A stretch of DNA of 64,000 bases, from NCBI RefSeq assembly GCF_026898115.1, contig NZ_CP114036.1, forward strand, positions 9,108,001-9,172,000, in the 5' to 3' direction. This document shows, piece after piece, positions 9,107 through 17,216 of this stretch (position 1 is its first letter; every line of letters starts with the position of its first letter). Below the pieces are notes generated by a model that was given only the letters and a program-made list of their open reading frames with translations, searched no databases and was not told where the DNA came from. Made by a program: the position numbers and the translations under genes. The DNA is from Streptomyces sp. S465. GTDB lineage: Bacteria > Actinomycetota > Actinomycetes > Streptomycetales > Streptomycetaceae.

Positions 9107-10189
9107 ATGACCATTGTCAAGTGTCTGGTCTGGGACCTGGACAACACCTTGTGGCGGGGCACCGTGCTGGAGGACGACGAGGTGGTCCTCACCGACGAGA
9201 TCCGCGAGGTGATCACCACGCTCGACGACCGCGGCATCCTCCAGGCGGTGGCGAGCAAGAACGACCACGACCTCGCGTGGGAGCGTCTGGAACGCCTCGG
9301 CGTGGCGGAGTACTTCGTGCTTCCCCGCATCGGATGGGGGCCGAAGTCGCAGTCCGTCCGCGAGATCGCCACGGAACTGAACTTCGCACCGAACACGATC
9401 GCGTTCATCGACGACCAGCCCGCCGAGCGTGCCGAGGTGGCGTTCCACCTGCCTGAGGTGCGGTGCTACCCGGCCGAGCAGGCGGCCACGCTCCTGTCGC
9501 TGCCGGAGTTCAGCCCGCCGGTGTCCACGGTCGACTCGCGTCGGCGCCGCCTGATGTACCAGGCGGGTTTCGCGCGCGACCGGGCCCGGGAGGCGTACTC
9601 CGGTCCCGACGAGGACTTCCTGCGCTCGCTCGACCTCTCCATGACGATCGCATCCGCGGGGGAGGAGGAACTCAGCCGCGTCGAGGAACTGACGCTGCGG
9701 ACCAGCCAGATGAACGCGACCGGCGTGCACTACTCCGACGCCGACCTGCGCGCATTGCTCACCGATCCCGCCCATGAGGTCCTCGTCGTCACCATGGGCG
9801 ACCGCTTCGGCCCGCACGGCGCCGTCGGCATCATCCTGCTGGAGAAGAAGCCGTCGACGTGGCACCTGAAACTGCTCGCCACGTCCTGCCGGGTCGTGTC
9901 CTTCGGTGCCGGTGCGACGATCCTGAACTGGCTCACGGACCAGGGCGCCCGCGCGGGGGCGCACCTGGTGGCGGACTTCCGGCGTACGGACCGCAACCGC
10001 ATGATGGAGATCGCCTACCGGTTCGCGGGCTTCGCGGACTCCGACTGCCCCTGCGTGTCCGAGGTGGCGGGCGCTTCCGCCGCCGGCGTCGAACGCCTGC
10101 ATCTGGAGCCCTCCCCGAGGCCCGCGCCGACGACGCTGACGCTGACCGCCGCCGACATCGCCCCGGTCACCGTTTCCGCAGCAGGGTGA
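9107..10189 (+). CDS. fkbH: FkbH: HAD-like glyceryl-ACP synthase
   Basis: 360 residues. The N-terminus has the HAD-superfamily nucleophile motif LVWDLDNTLW, and the C-terminal half (ELTLRTSQMNATG, then a GNAT-like fold) is typical of FkbH proteins. The family takes 1,3-bisphosphoglycerate, removes a phosphate and loads the glyceryl group onto the carrier protein, so this enzyme starts the methoxymalonyl branch. The start follows GAGAGGAAAGCC. Its last 23 bp overlap the 3' end of fkbG on the other strand, so the two transcripts converge. The last 30 or so residues (rich in P, T, A) lie beyond the conserved domain. Confidence 0.88.
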   Translation: MTIVKCLVWDLDNTLWRGTVLEDDEVVLTDEIREVITTLDDRGILQAVASKNDHDLAWERLERLGVAEYFVLPRIGWGPKSQSVREIATELNFAPNTIAFIDDQPAERAEVAFHLPEVRCYPAEQAATLLSLPEFSPPVSTVDSRRRRLMYQAGFARDRAREAYSGPDEDFLRSLDLSMTIASAGEEELSRVEELTLRTSQMNATGVHYSDADLRALLTDPAHEVLVVTMGDRFGPHGAVGIILLEKKPSTWHLKLLATSCRVVSFGAGATILNWLTDQGARAGAHLVADFRRTDRNRMMEIAYRFAGFADSDCPCVSEVAGASAAGVERLHLEPSPRPAPTTLTLTAADIAPVTVSAAG

Positions 10190-10835
10190 CGCCGTCGGCC
10201 GTCGTCAGCATCGCCAGGTCCACCCGGTCGTCGTCGTGCAGTGCCGCGTTGAGTTCGCGTACCGCGACCGTGTCCGGGTCCTGCACCGCTTCGTCGGCCA
10301 CCCGGCCGAAGAACAGCGTGTTGTCGACGACGATCAGCCCGCCGCGGCGTACCAGCGGCAGCGACGCCTCGTAGTAGGCCGGGTAGCCGGCCTTGTCGGC
10401 GTCGATGAACACCATGTCGAACGACTCCGGCCCCGCGCCCGCCTCGTCGAGCAGCCCGGTGAGGACGGTCCGGGCGTCGCCGATCCGGACGTCGATCCGG
10501 TCGGCCACCCCGGCCTCCTCCCAGTACCGCTCGCCCACCTCGGGCCACTTCGGCATGACATCGCACGTCACCACACGGCCGCCGGGCGCCAACCCGCGGG
10601 CCAGACAGAGCGTGCTGTAGCCGGTGTACGTCCCGATCTCCAGCACCTGACGCGCGCCGGTCAACCGCACCAGGAACTCGAGGAACTGTCCCTCCTCGGC
10701 CTGCACCGGCAGTACGCCACCGCCCGGCAGCTCGGCCGTCTGCGCGCGCAGCCGGCTCAGCACCTCGTCATCGCGCAGGGACACCTTCCGTACGTAAGCG
10801 AGCAGCGTGTCGGACAGGGTTATCTGATTAGCCAT
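10167..10835 (-). CDS. fkbG: SAM-dependent O-methyltransferase, hydroxymalonyl-ACP methylation
   Basis: 222 residues of the caffeoyl-CoA/catechol O-methyltransferase family (methyltransferase_3). Visible: VLEIGTYTGYSTLCLARG (SAM motif I, about residue 60), MVFIDADKAGY (metal-binding acidic cluster) and GGLIVVDNTLFFGRV. FkbG methylates the 2-hydroxyl of hydroxymalonyl-ACP. I chose ATG 10835 because a -10-like TAGCAT ends 7 nt before it and no Shine-Dalgarno sequence is present; ATG 10844 is the alternative. The gene runs against fkbH but in the same direction as the carrier and CoA-transferase genes next to it. Confidence 0.86.
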   Translation of the reverse strand: MANQITLSDTLLAYVRKVSLRDDEVLSRLRAQTAELPGGGVLPVQAEEGQFLEFLVRLTGARQVLEIGTYTGYSTLCLARGLAPGGRVVTCDVMPKWPEVGERYWEEAGVADRIDVRIGDARTVLTGLLDEAGAGPESFDMVFIDADKAGYPAYYEASLPLVRRGGLIVVDNTLFFGRVADEAVQDPDTVAVRELNAALHDDDRVDLAMLTTADGVTLLRKR

Positions 10836-10842
10836 GCCACAC

Positions 10843-10848
10843 ATGCTA
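10843..10848 (-). promoter_or_regulatory. Candidate -10 element of fkbG, placing the transcript start on the ATG
   Basis: On the minus strand TAGCAT lies seven bases upstream of the ATG at 10835, the usual distance from a -10 to the first transcribed base. No purine-rich ribosome site separates them. The -35 region is poor. This suggests a leaderless fkbG message, a common mode in Streptomyces. It is a prediction from spacing only. Confidence 0.35.
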
Positions 10849-10939
10849 GGTGTACTGCCCGCCCGGCACATGGACTTGACGGCACGTCAGCGACACGGCA
10901 CGGGAAACGGACTCCAGGGTGTCCCTCCCTCCGCTGCGC

Positions 10940-12184
10940 TCACGCCACCACGAAGGCCGCCCAGGCGGCCGCGGGAGCCAGTGCGCACACCCCGGCACCC
11001 CACCACACCAACCCCTGGTACACGCCGGGCCGCAGCCGCTCGGGAGCGTTGGCCACCACCAGAGCACCATTGGTGGAGAAGGGACTCGCGTCCACCACGG
11101 TCGCCGCGGCCGCCAGGGCCATCACCATGCCGGTCGTCCCGATGGCACCGGACTTCAGGAACGGCTCGGACAGCGGCATCAGGGCACCGAGGATCCCGGT
11201 GGTCGAGGCGAAGGCCGAGACGACACCGCCCACGTAGCAGATCACCAGAGCGGCCAGCAGCGGGGTGCCGATCGCCGCGATCATCTTCCCCAGGGAGTCC
11301 ACGATGCCCAGCTCCTGGAGCAGGGCGACGTAGGTCACGATCCCGCACACCAGCAGCACCACGGGCCAGGCGATCTCCTTGGTGGCCTGCTGGGAGGTGC
11401 GGGGGAAGAGCAGCGCCAGCAACGCCGCCAAGGTGAGCGCCAGGAACCCGGTGTCCAGGGAGAGGACCGTGGTTCCCAGTACCAGCGCGGCCATCGCGGT
11501 CAGCGTCATCACGTGTTCCGCGCCGGGGCGGGAAGCCGGGTCCCCTTCCGTGGGATCGGTGTCCTCGTCCAGGTCCTGCGGCTCGAGGCGTCCGCGCCCG
11601 AGGACGAGCCATGACACCGCGGCGACCGCCAGGTTGAAGGCGAAGGTGCCGGCGAAGAGCAGCCCGCCACTGACGGGCAGATGGTTCTTCTCCAGCGCCG
11701 AGTGGACGATGCCGCCCAGGATCCCGGAGGGGGCGAAACTGCCCGCCGCGGCCCCGTTCACCGCCATCAGTCCGGCGTACAGCGGATCGATGCGGTGCCT
11801 GACGGCGAACGCGACGCCGATCGGCGCCACGATCGCCACCGCCGCGGGCGAGGCCGCGCCGGTCGCGCAGAGCAGTGCCGCCAGGCCGAAGAGCACCCAG
11901 GGGACGGCTCCCACCCGGGCACCCACCGCCCGCACCGCGACACGTACCAGCCAGTCCACCGTGCCGTTGACGCGGGCGATCCCGAAGAGGAACGTGACGG
12001 CGACCAGCACCAGGAACATGCTCGCGGGGAAGCCCGCCAGCACCTCGTCCGGCGTTCGGTCGAGTGCGACCACGCCGAGCAGAAAGGTGGCGACCAGCGC
12101 GAGCAGGCCCATGTTCAGCCCCCGTACGCCGGCGAGCAGGAACACGGCGGCCAGGACCAGGACTCCGGTGAGTTCATTCGGCAT
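10940..12184 (-). CDS. MatC-like dicarboxylate (malonate-type) carrier, membrane protein
   Basis: 414 residues with about eleven hydrophobic segments. The N-terminus resembles the MatC dicarboxylate carrier domain of the ion-transporter superfamily (LTGVLVLAAVFLLAGVRG; FPASMFLVLVAVTFLFGIA; GAASPAAVAIVAP). The C-terminal half repeats the pattern (SAFASTTGILGALMP; VDASPFSTNGALVVANA). Family members import malonate-like dicarboxylates. Its start lies inside the end of the CoA-transferase gene (11-bp overlap), so carrier and transferase are co-translated; a plausible joint role is uptake and CoA activation of a dicarboxylate for PKS extender units. By position it is probably what ascomycin papers call fkbF, but I cannot confirm that name. 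The substrate is unproven. Confidence 0.65.
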   Translation of the reverse strand: MPNELTGVLVLAAVFLLAGVRGLNMGLLALVATFLLGVVALDRTPDEVLAGFPASMFLVLVAVTFLFGIARVNGTVDWLVRVAVRAVGARVGAVPWVLFGLAALLCATGAASPAAVAIVAPIGVAFAVRHRIDPLYAGLMAVNGAAAGSFAPSGILGGIVHSALEKNHLPVSGGLLFAGTFAFNLAVAAVSWLVLGRGRLEPQDLDEDTDPTEGDPASRPGAEHVMTLTAMAALVLGTTVLSLDTGFLALTLAALLALLFPRTSQQATKEIAWPVVLLVCGIVTYVALLQELGIVDSLGKMIAAIGTPLLAALVICYVGGVVSAFASTTGILGALMPLSEPFLKSGAIGTTGMVMALAAAATVVDASPFSTNGALVVANAPERLRPGVYQGLVWWGAGVCALAPAAAWAAFVVA

Positions 12185-13391
12185 GGCCGGCCTCTTCGCG
12201 GTCGGCGCTGTGGGGCGTGGCCAGCCACGCCAGGACGGACTCGGTATGCTCGCCCAGCTCCGGGACCCGGCCCAGCCGCCGCGGGTGCTCGCCGTGGAAG
12301 GTGACCGGGGGGATCAGGCCCTCCAGCGCACCGACCGGGCTGTCGAACGGAGCCCAGCGTCGACGGTCACGCAGCTGGGGGTGTTCGCTGAACTCCCGCA
12401 CGGTGCGCTGGCGTGCGTAGGCGATCGACGCCTCCTCCAGCCGCGCCACCAGTTCCTCGCCGGTGAGCGTGCCCGTCACCTCGCTCACCAGGGCGTCGAG
12501 TTCGGTGCGGTGCGCCACCCGGTCGGCGTTGCCGGAAAAGCGCGGGTCGTCGCACAGACCGGGGCGCCGTAGCACGACACCGCAGAAGGAAGCCCACTCC
12601 CGCTCGTTCTGGAGCCCGAGGTTGATCGTCTGCCCGTCGCGCGTGGTGAACGGGCCGTAGGGGGCGATCGTCGCGTGGCTGGCGCCGGCGCGGGCCGGAG
12701 CGGTGCCGCCGTAGCGCGTGTAGTACTCGGCGTATCCCATCCATTCACCGAGGGCTTCGAGCATCGAGACCTCCAACTGCGAGCCCCGGCCGGTGCGGGC
12801 CCGCTTCAGCAGGGCCGTGAGGATGCCGGAGTACGCGTACATCCCCGCACAGATGTCCGCGATGGACAGGCCCACCTTGGACGGGGTCTCGGGGGTGCCG
12901 GTGATGGAGACCAGCCCCGCTTCGCACTGGACCAGGAGGTCGTACGCCTTGCGGTCGCGGTAGCAGCCGGTACTGCCGTAGCCGGATATGTCGCAGGTGA
13001 TCAGCCTCGGGTGGCTCCGCGCGAGGACCTGGTGGCCGATGCCCAGGCGGCCCGCGGCGCCGGGGGCCAGATTCTGCACCAGGACGTCGGCCCGGTCCAC
13101 CAAGGCGTGCAGTCGCCGGTTGCCCTCCGGCGAGCGCACATCGAGCTGGACGCTCTCCTTCCCCCGGTTCAGCCAGACGAAGTGGCTGGACATGCCACGC
13201 ACCGTGCGGTCGTAGCCGCGGGCGAGGTCGCCGCTGCCGGGGCGTTCGATCTTGATGACACGGGCGCCCAGGTCCGCCAGGTGGCGGGTGGCGAACGGAG
13301 CGGCGACGGCCTGCTCCAAAGAAACCACGAGCAGACCGGACAGGGGCCCGGCGGGGCGTTCCTGTTCAGGGCGAGGATGCGGCTCGGACAT
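12174..13391 (-). CDS. Class III (CaiB/BaiF, formyl-CoA transferase-like) CoA-transferase
   Basis: 405 residues. Family landmarks: LSGLLVVSLEQAVAAPFATRHLADLGARVIKIERP at the N-terminus (quoted as overlapping pieces: VVSLEQAVAAPFATR, HLADLGARVIKIERP), LNRGKESVQLD, the catalytic Asp in KAYDLLVQCEAGL and SKVGLSIADICAGMYA. These enzymes move CoA between carboxylic acids through an aspartyl-CoA thioester. Start chosen at ATG 13391, where the conserved domain begins. It is transcribed away from the LysR gene across a 112-bp gap, the standard layout for a LysR target. In the ascomycin literature the target of FkbR1 is called fkbE; position makes this gene the likely match, but I leave the symbol blank. 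Substrate unknown; a dicarboxylate delivered by the adjacent MatC-like carrier is my inference. Confidence 0.72.
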   Translation of the reverse strand: MSEPHPRPEQERPAGPLSGLLVVSLEQAVAAPFATRHLADLGARVIKIERPGSGDLARGYDRTVRGMSSHFVWLNRGKESVQLDVRSPEGNRRLHALVDRADVLVQNLAPGAAGRLGIGHQVLARSHPRLITCDISGYGSTGCYRDRKAYDLLVQCEAGLVSITGTPETPSKVGLSIADICAGMYAYSGILTALLKRARTGRGSQLEVSMLEALGEWMGYAEYYTRYGGTAPARAGASHATIAPYGPFTTRDGQTINLGLQNEREWASFCGVVLRRPGLCDDPRFSGNADRVAHRTELDALVSEVTGTLTGEELVARLEEASIAYARQRTVREFSEHPQLRDRRRWAPFDSPVGALEGLIPPVTFHGEHPRRLGRVPELGEHTESVLAWLATPHSADREEAGHAE

Positions 13392-13491
13392 GGGGTCCCT
13401 CCCATGGGGTCCTGGTTGGTGAGGACTCACTGTGGGCCGCCGCCCGGCCGTTGTGAAATGACGAAACCTCGCCAGGACCATGCCCGGTACG

Positions 13492-13497
13492 TATAGT
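13492..13497 (+). promoter_or_regulatory. Candidate -10 of the LysR gene, giving a leaderless transcript
   Basis: TATAGT ends six bases before the ATG at 13504, so transcription would begin on or next to the start codon. The bases between (CCCTGC) hold no ribosome binding site. The 112-bp gap to the divergent CoA-transferase should also hold LysR binding sites; I did not find an unambiguous T-N11-A dyad. Confidence 0.4.
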
Positions 13498-13503
13498 CCC
13501 TGC

Positions 13504-14397
13504 ATGGAGATACGGGAGTTGCAGTGGTTCACGGCCTTGGCCGAGCACGAGCATGTGACGATCACGGCGGAACGGCTCAACATCTCCCAGCCGACCCTGT
13601 CCAGGGCCATCCGGCGGCTGGAGCGACGAGTGGGCGTGCCGCTGTTCGACCGGCACCAGAACCGGCTCCGGCTCAACAAGTACGGCGAGGTCTTCCGCGC
13701 CCACGCCCTGCGCGCGATCAGTGAGGTCTCCGGCGCCGAGCAGCGCATCACCGCCCTGATCGACCCCGACACCGGCACCGTGGCGCTGGGTTTCCTGCAC
13801 TCCTACGGCACCTGGCTCGTGCCCGACCTCCTCGCCGGATATCGCCGGCTGGCTCCCGGCACCACCTTCGAACTGCGCGGCGACGCCGCCGACGCCGTGG
13901 TCGACGACGTCCGCAACAGCCGGCTGGACCTGGGGCTGACCAGCCCACGACCCGCCGGGGACGATGTGGAGTGGACACCGCTGCGGGACGAGGCACTGTG
14001 CCTGCTCGTCCCACCCGGACACCGGCTGGCCAGACGCCGCCGGGTGCGGACCGCGGAGCTGGCCGATGAGGCGTTCGTGGCACTGGAGCCGGTCTTCGGA
14101 CTGCGCCAGATAACCGACCGGCTGTGCGCCGCGGCCGGATTCATGCCGCGGGTCGTCCTGGAGAGCACCGAGCTGAGCACGCTGCGAGCCCTGGTGGCCG
14201 CCGGCCTCGGTGTGGCCGTCGCCCCCCTCACCGGCAGCCCGTCCGGCCCCGGTGACCACGCCGTCGCCGTGCCACTCGACGACCCGCAGGCGCGGCGCAC
14301 GGTCGGCGTGGTCACACTCGCCGGAGGACCACGCGCGCCAGTGGTGGCGAGGTTCTACGACTACGTACGGTCCAGGGCTCATGCGCCGCACGTATGA
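13504..14397 (+). CDS. fkbR1: LysR-family transcriptional regulator (FkbR1-like)
   Basis: 297 residues. The N-terminal helix-turn-helix is classic LysR (MEIRELQWFTALAEHEHVT; LNISQPTLSRAIRRLE), followed by the periplasmic-binding-like effector domain. It faces the CoA-transferase gene and overlaps the downstream MaoC gene region, so it is placed to control both. Ascomycin clusters contain one LysR activator, FkbR1, reported to raise production and to act on an adjacent gene fkbE. The name is assigned from cluster context, not from sequence comparison. Confidence 0.72.
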   Translation: MEIRELQWFTALAEHEHVTITAERLNISQPTLSRAIRRLERRVGVPLFDRHQNRLRLNKYGEVFRAHALRAISEVSGAEQRITALIDPDTGTVALGFLHSYGTWLVPDLLAGYRRLAPGTTFELRGDAADAVVDDVRNSRLDLGLTSPRPAGDDVEWTPLRDEALCLLVPPGHRLARRRRVRTAELADEAFVALEPVFGLRQITDRLCAAAGFMPRVVLESTELSTLRALVAAGLGVAVAPLTGSPSGPGDHAVAVPLDDPQARRTVGVVTLAGGPRAPVVARFYDYVRSRAHAPHV

Positions 14398-14444
14398 GCC
14401 CGGTGAAGGTTCGGCATTTCACAGCGGACCGGGGACTTCCCAGA

Positions 14445-15023
14445 ATGAGCGCCATGACGACTGAGAACCCGGACCAGGACGCCACCCGCACCGCTGTGGT
14501 CGAGGGCTGGCAGGGCCGCTACTTCGAGGACTTCACCACCGGCGACGTGTACCGCCACCCCCTGGGGCGCACGGTCCTGGAGACCGACAACTCCTGGCTC
14601 ACGCTCCTGACGCAGAACACCGCGCCGCTGCACTTCGACCGCCACTACTCGGCGGGCACCACCTGGGGCAAGCCGCTGGTGGACTCCACCTTCACCCTCG
14701 CCCTGGTCACCGGGCAGAGCGTCACCGACATCTCCCAGCATGTGATGGCCAACCTCGGCTGGGACCGGGTCAGGCTGCCGAACCCGGTCTTCGAGGGCGA
14801 CACCATCTACTCGCAGTCCGAGGTCCTGAACACCCGGGAGTCCGCCAGCCGACCTGACGTAGGCATCATCAGCGTGCGCACCATCGGCTACAACCAGGAC
14901 GGTGTCATCGTCATCACCTTCGAGCGGACACTGATGGTCTACCGCCGCGGACACGGGCCCCGGTTCGCCGCGGTGGAACCGGTCTGGGACGAGCGGTCCC
15001 GCAGGGCCGCGGGACTGCACTGA
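14445..15023 (+). CDS. MaoC-like hydratase/dehydratase (hotdog fold)
   Basis: About 192 residues with the MaoC/R-hydratase pattern: QNTAPLHFDRHYSAGTTWGKPLVDSTFT carries the catalytic Asp/His pair (written here in pieces: TAPLHFDRHYSA, GKPLVDSTFTLA), then NPVFEGDTIYSQSEV. These enzymes add or remove water from enoyl-CoA or beta-hydroxyacyl-CoA; mesaconyl-CoA hydratase-like members act on branched dicarboxyl-CoA. Start is uncertain: ATG 14394 overlaps the LysR stop but has no ribosome site, ATG 14445 has GGGGA nine bases upstream and is chosen, ATG 14454 is also possible. With the CoA-transferase and MatC-like carrier it may form a small acyl-CoA supply module at the cluster edge (inference). 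Confidence 0.68.
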   Translation: MSAMTTENPDQDATRTAVVEGWQGRYFEDFTTGDVYRHPLGRTVLETDNSWLTLLTQNTAPLHFDRHYSAGTTWGKPLVDSTFTLALVTGQSVTDISQHVMANLGWDRVRLPNPVFEGDTIYSQSEVLNTRESASRPDVGIISVRTIGYNQDGVIVITFERTLMVYRRGHGPRFAAVEPVWDERSRRAAGLH

Positions 15024-15120
15024 CCGGTCCGGCCCTCCCGCCGGCCACGGTCTGCGTACTGCACTTGGGCGCGGCCTGCCCCACGCGGCTGGCGTCCTCG
15101 GCCGCCATACCGCCCAGCCC

Positions 15121-15150
15121 GCCGACGCCCGGTCCGCCGACGCCCGGTCC
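15121..15150 (+). repeat. Two perfect tandem copies of a 15-bp unit
   Basis: GCCGACGCCCGGTCC occurs at 15121-15135 and again at 15136-15150 in the non-coding stretch 15,024-15,413. No gene is visible in this stretch; besides this repeat it holds only the hairpin at 15193-15219. Confidence 0.85.
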
Positions 15151-15192
15151 CTCCAGGGCAGGCAAGGCCGACCGGCCGAGTCGGACACCATG

Positions 15193-15219
15193 ACGCCCTA
15201 CCCGTGTCGGGTGGGGCGT
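15193..15219. terminator. Hairpin, probable terminator at the cluster edge
   Basis: ACGCCCTACCCG and CGGGTGGGGCGT form a 12-bp stem with one T-G mismatch around a 3-nt loop. It lies 170 bp past the MaoC stop. There is no T-run, as is common for Streptomyces terminators. Probably ends the fkbR1-MaoC transcript and marks the boundary of the FK520-type region. Confidence 0.5.
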
Positions 15220-15413
15220 TCGTCGCGTCCGGGTATCAGATTCCGCAAGGCGACACAATCCGTCCGGGCGCACATCGCGCGGTGCGGGGTGTGGTGCTCC
15301 GGGCCATACCGTTGCGGGTTGAGCCACCCCTACGGTGCCGGGCACCGGGGCGCTCCCACTGATCGACGTCAGGGAGCCCTCCGTGTCCCCCCCACGACAT
15401 CGAGGGAGCCGCC

Positions 15414-17033
15414 ATGCAGCCGCCGCCGTTCCGGGGAATCCTCACCCCGCTGTTCCCCCTCTCCTCCTCGCCGCCGGTCGGGTCGTTGTCGCGTCCGGGA
15501 CGGCGGGGGGTGCTCACCCGTCTCGTGGCCGTCGTGGCCCTCGTACTCGGAGCGGCCCTGCTCGGCCCTGCGCCGACGGCCCACGCCGCGGCGGGCCTGA
15601 CCAAGCCCGGTCTGACCAAGCCCGGTCTGACCAAGCCCGGTCTGACCAAGCCCGGTCTGACCAAGCCCGGTCTGACCAAGGCGGACCTGACCAAGGTCGC
15701 GGACTTCGGCACGAACCCGGGCCGGCTGAACATGTACGTCTACCGGCCCGCGTCCCTGCCCGCGGAGCCGGCGGTGGTGTTCGCCCTGCACGGTTGCACC
15801 CAGGACGCCCAGGGCTACGCCGACAACTCCGGCCTGCTCTCATTCGCGGACCGCTATGGCTTCCTGCTCGTGTTCGCCGAGACCACGTCGTCGAACAACG
15901 CGAACAGGTGCTTCAACTGGTTCCAGAGCAGCGACAACCGCAGGGGCCAGGGCGAAGCCGCGTCGATCCGGCAGATGGCCGCTCACACCGTCTCCGCCTA
16001 CGGCGCGGACCCCCAGCGCACCTACATCACCGGGCTGTCCGCCGGCGGTGCCATGACGTCGGTGATGCTCGCCACCTATCCGGACGTCTTCCAGGCCGGC
16101 GCGGTCGTCGCCGGCCTGCCCTTCGGCTGTGCCACCGACGTCAGCAGCGCGTACCTGTGCATGAACCCCGGGACCGACCTGACCGCGGACCAGTGGGCGC
16201 GGCGGGTCCGTGACGGCTACCCCTCGTGGTCGGGCCCGTGGCCGCGCGTGGCCATCTGGCACGGCGACAAGGACACCACCGTCGCGCCGCGCAACGCCGA
16301 CGAGTTGCGCGACCAGTGGACCGCTGTGCACGGCGTGTCCCAGACGCCGGACCGTACCTCGGTGATCGGCCCGAACTCCACCCGGCACGAGGAGTACCTG
16401 GCCGCGGACGGATCGGTGGCCGTGGAGGTGAACCGGGTGCCGGGCATCGGGCACGGCACCCCGGTCGATCCCGGCACCGGAGCGCAGCAGTGCGGCAGCA
16501 CCGGCGCCGCCTACTTCCTGGACTCGATCTGTTCCAGCTACTGGATCACGCAGTTCTTCGGCCTGAGCGGATCCGCCTCCGACCCCGGTTCGCTGCCCGC
16601 TCCGTCCGGCCTGGCCGCCACCGGCGCCACCGACACCACCATCAGCCTGACCTGGAAACCCGTCGACGGCGCCACCGACTACGCCGTCCACCGCGACGGT
16701 GCCCAGATCACCACGTCCGCCACGACGTCGTACACGGACACCGGCCTGAGGGCGGGCACATCGCACACCTACGCGGTCGCCGCCCGGGACGCGGACGGCA
16801 AGGCCGGACCGCTCTCGGGCGCGGTCACCGCGCAGACGACCGGTGCCACGGCCGTCTGCTGGACCGCCGGCAACTACGCTCACGTCCAGGCGGGCCGCGC
16901 CACGACGAGCGCCGGTTACACCTACGCCAAGGGCTCCGGCCAGAACATGGGCCTGTACAACACCTTCGTCACGACCACCTTGAAAGAGTCGCCGACCGGC
17001 TACTTCACCGTCGCGAACGACACCTGTCCCTGA
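15414..17033 (+). CDS. Secreted PHB-depolymerase-type esterase with fibronectin III domain
   Basis: 539 residues. The first 60 residues hold a basic region (RPGRRGVLTR), a hydrophobic helix and an AHA-type cleavage site, i.e. a signal peptide. A GLTKP repeat follows (residues 61-95), then an alpha/beta hydrolase of the PHB depolymerase/acetylxylan-feruloyl esterase family: oxyanion segment ALHGCTQ, serine in TGLSAGGAMT, acid region WHGDKDTTVAPRN, histidine in VPGIGHGTPVDPG. A fibronectin III domain (PAPSGLAATGATDTTISLTW in shortened form PSGLAATGATDTT) and a roughly 50-residue C-terminal segment close the protein. The substrate, a polyester or an esterified polysaccharide, cannot be told. AGGGAG lies before the ATG. 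Confidence 0.8.
   Translation: MQPPPFRGILTPLFPLSSSPPVGSLSRPGRRGVLTRLVAVVALVLGAALLGPAPTAHAAAGLTKPGLTKPGLTKPGLTKPGLTKPGLTKADLTKVADFGTNPGRLNMYVYRPASLPAEPAVVFALHGCTQDAQGYADNSGLLSFADRYGFLLVFAETTSSNNANRCFNWFQSSDNRRGQGEAASIRQMAAHTVSAYGADPQRTYITGLSAGGAMTSVMLATYPDVFQAGAVVAGLPFGCATDVSSAYLCMNPGTDLTADQWARRVRDGYPSWSGPWPRVAIWHGDKDTTVAPRNADELRDQWTAVHGVSQTPDRTSVIGPNSTRHEEYLAADGSVAVEVNRVPGIGHGTPVDPGTGAQQCGSTGAAYFLDSICSSYWITQFFGLSGSASDPGSLPAPSGLAATGATDTTISLTWKPVDGATDYAVHRDGAQITTSATTSYTDTGLRAGTSHTYAVAARDADGKAGPLSGAVTAQTTGATAVCWTAGNYAHVQAGRATTSAGYTYAKGSGQNMGLYNTFVTTTLKESPTGYFTVANDTCP
15594..15698 (+). repeat. 15-bp in-frame tandem repeat encoding GLTKP units
   Basis: Five nearly identical copies of GGTCTGACCAAGCCC run from 15594 to 15668 and encode GLTKP each time; two degenerate units follow (GLTKA, DLTKV). 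The last unit corresponds to the normal start of the mature esterase domain, so the array looks like a slippage expansion of that segment. Confidence 0.92.
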
Positions 17034-17216
17034 CCCGGGGACCCGGAACCGGTGGCGGCCGCGGGCACCGCGCCGGAGCGCCCGCGGTCCCGCGCCCGTC
17101 ATGGCGGCGGCCCACCTCTGAGGGGCCTCAGTCATGGCGGGCGCACCCATGTTCGTCTCCACCGTGCGCGACCTAGCCTCCAGTCCGTCATCCATCCGCA
17201 CGTCTGGAGGCTCTCC

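Noticed and set aside
13366..14391. Long open frame opposite the LysR gene
   Set aside because: It mirrors fkbR1 on the other strand, as often happens with strong GC3 bias, and its protein has no family character.
1..15023. Rapamycin or FK506 cluster
   Set aside because: Methoxymalonyl genes fkbG-K are not part of rapamycin synthesis, and the allAKRD genes expected beside fkbG in FK506 clusters are absent.
15594..15698. CRISPR-like array
   Set aside because: The repeats are directly contiguous, in frame and code for a peptide repeat; there are no spacers or cas genes.
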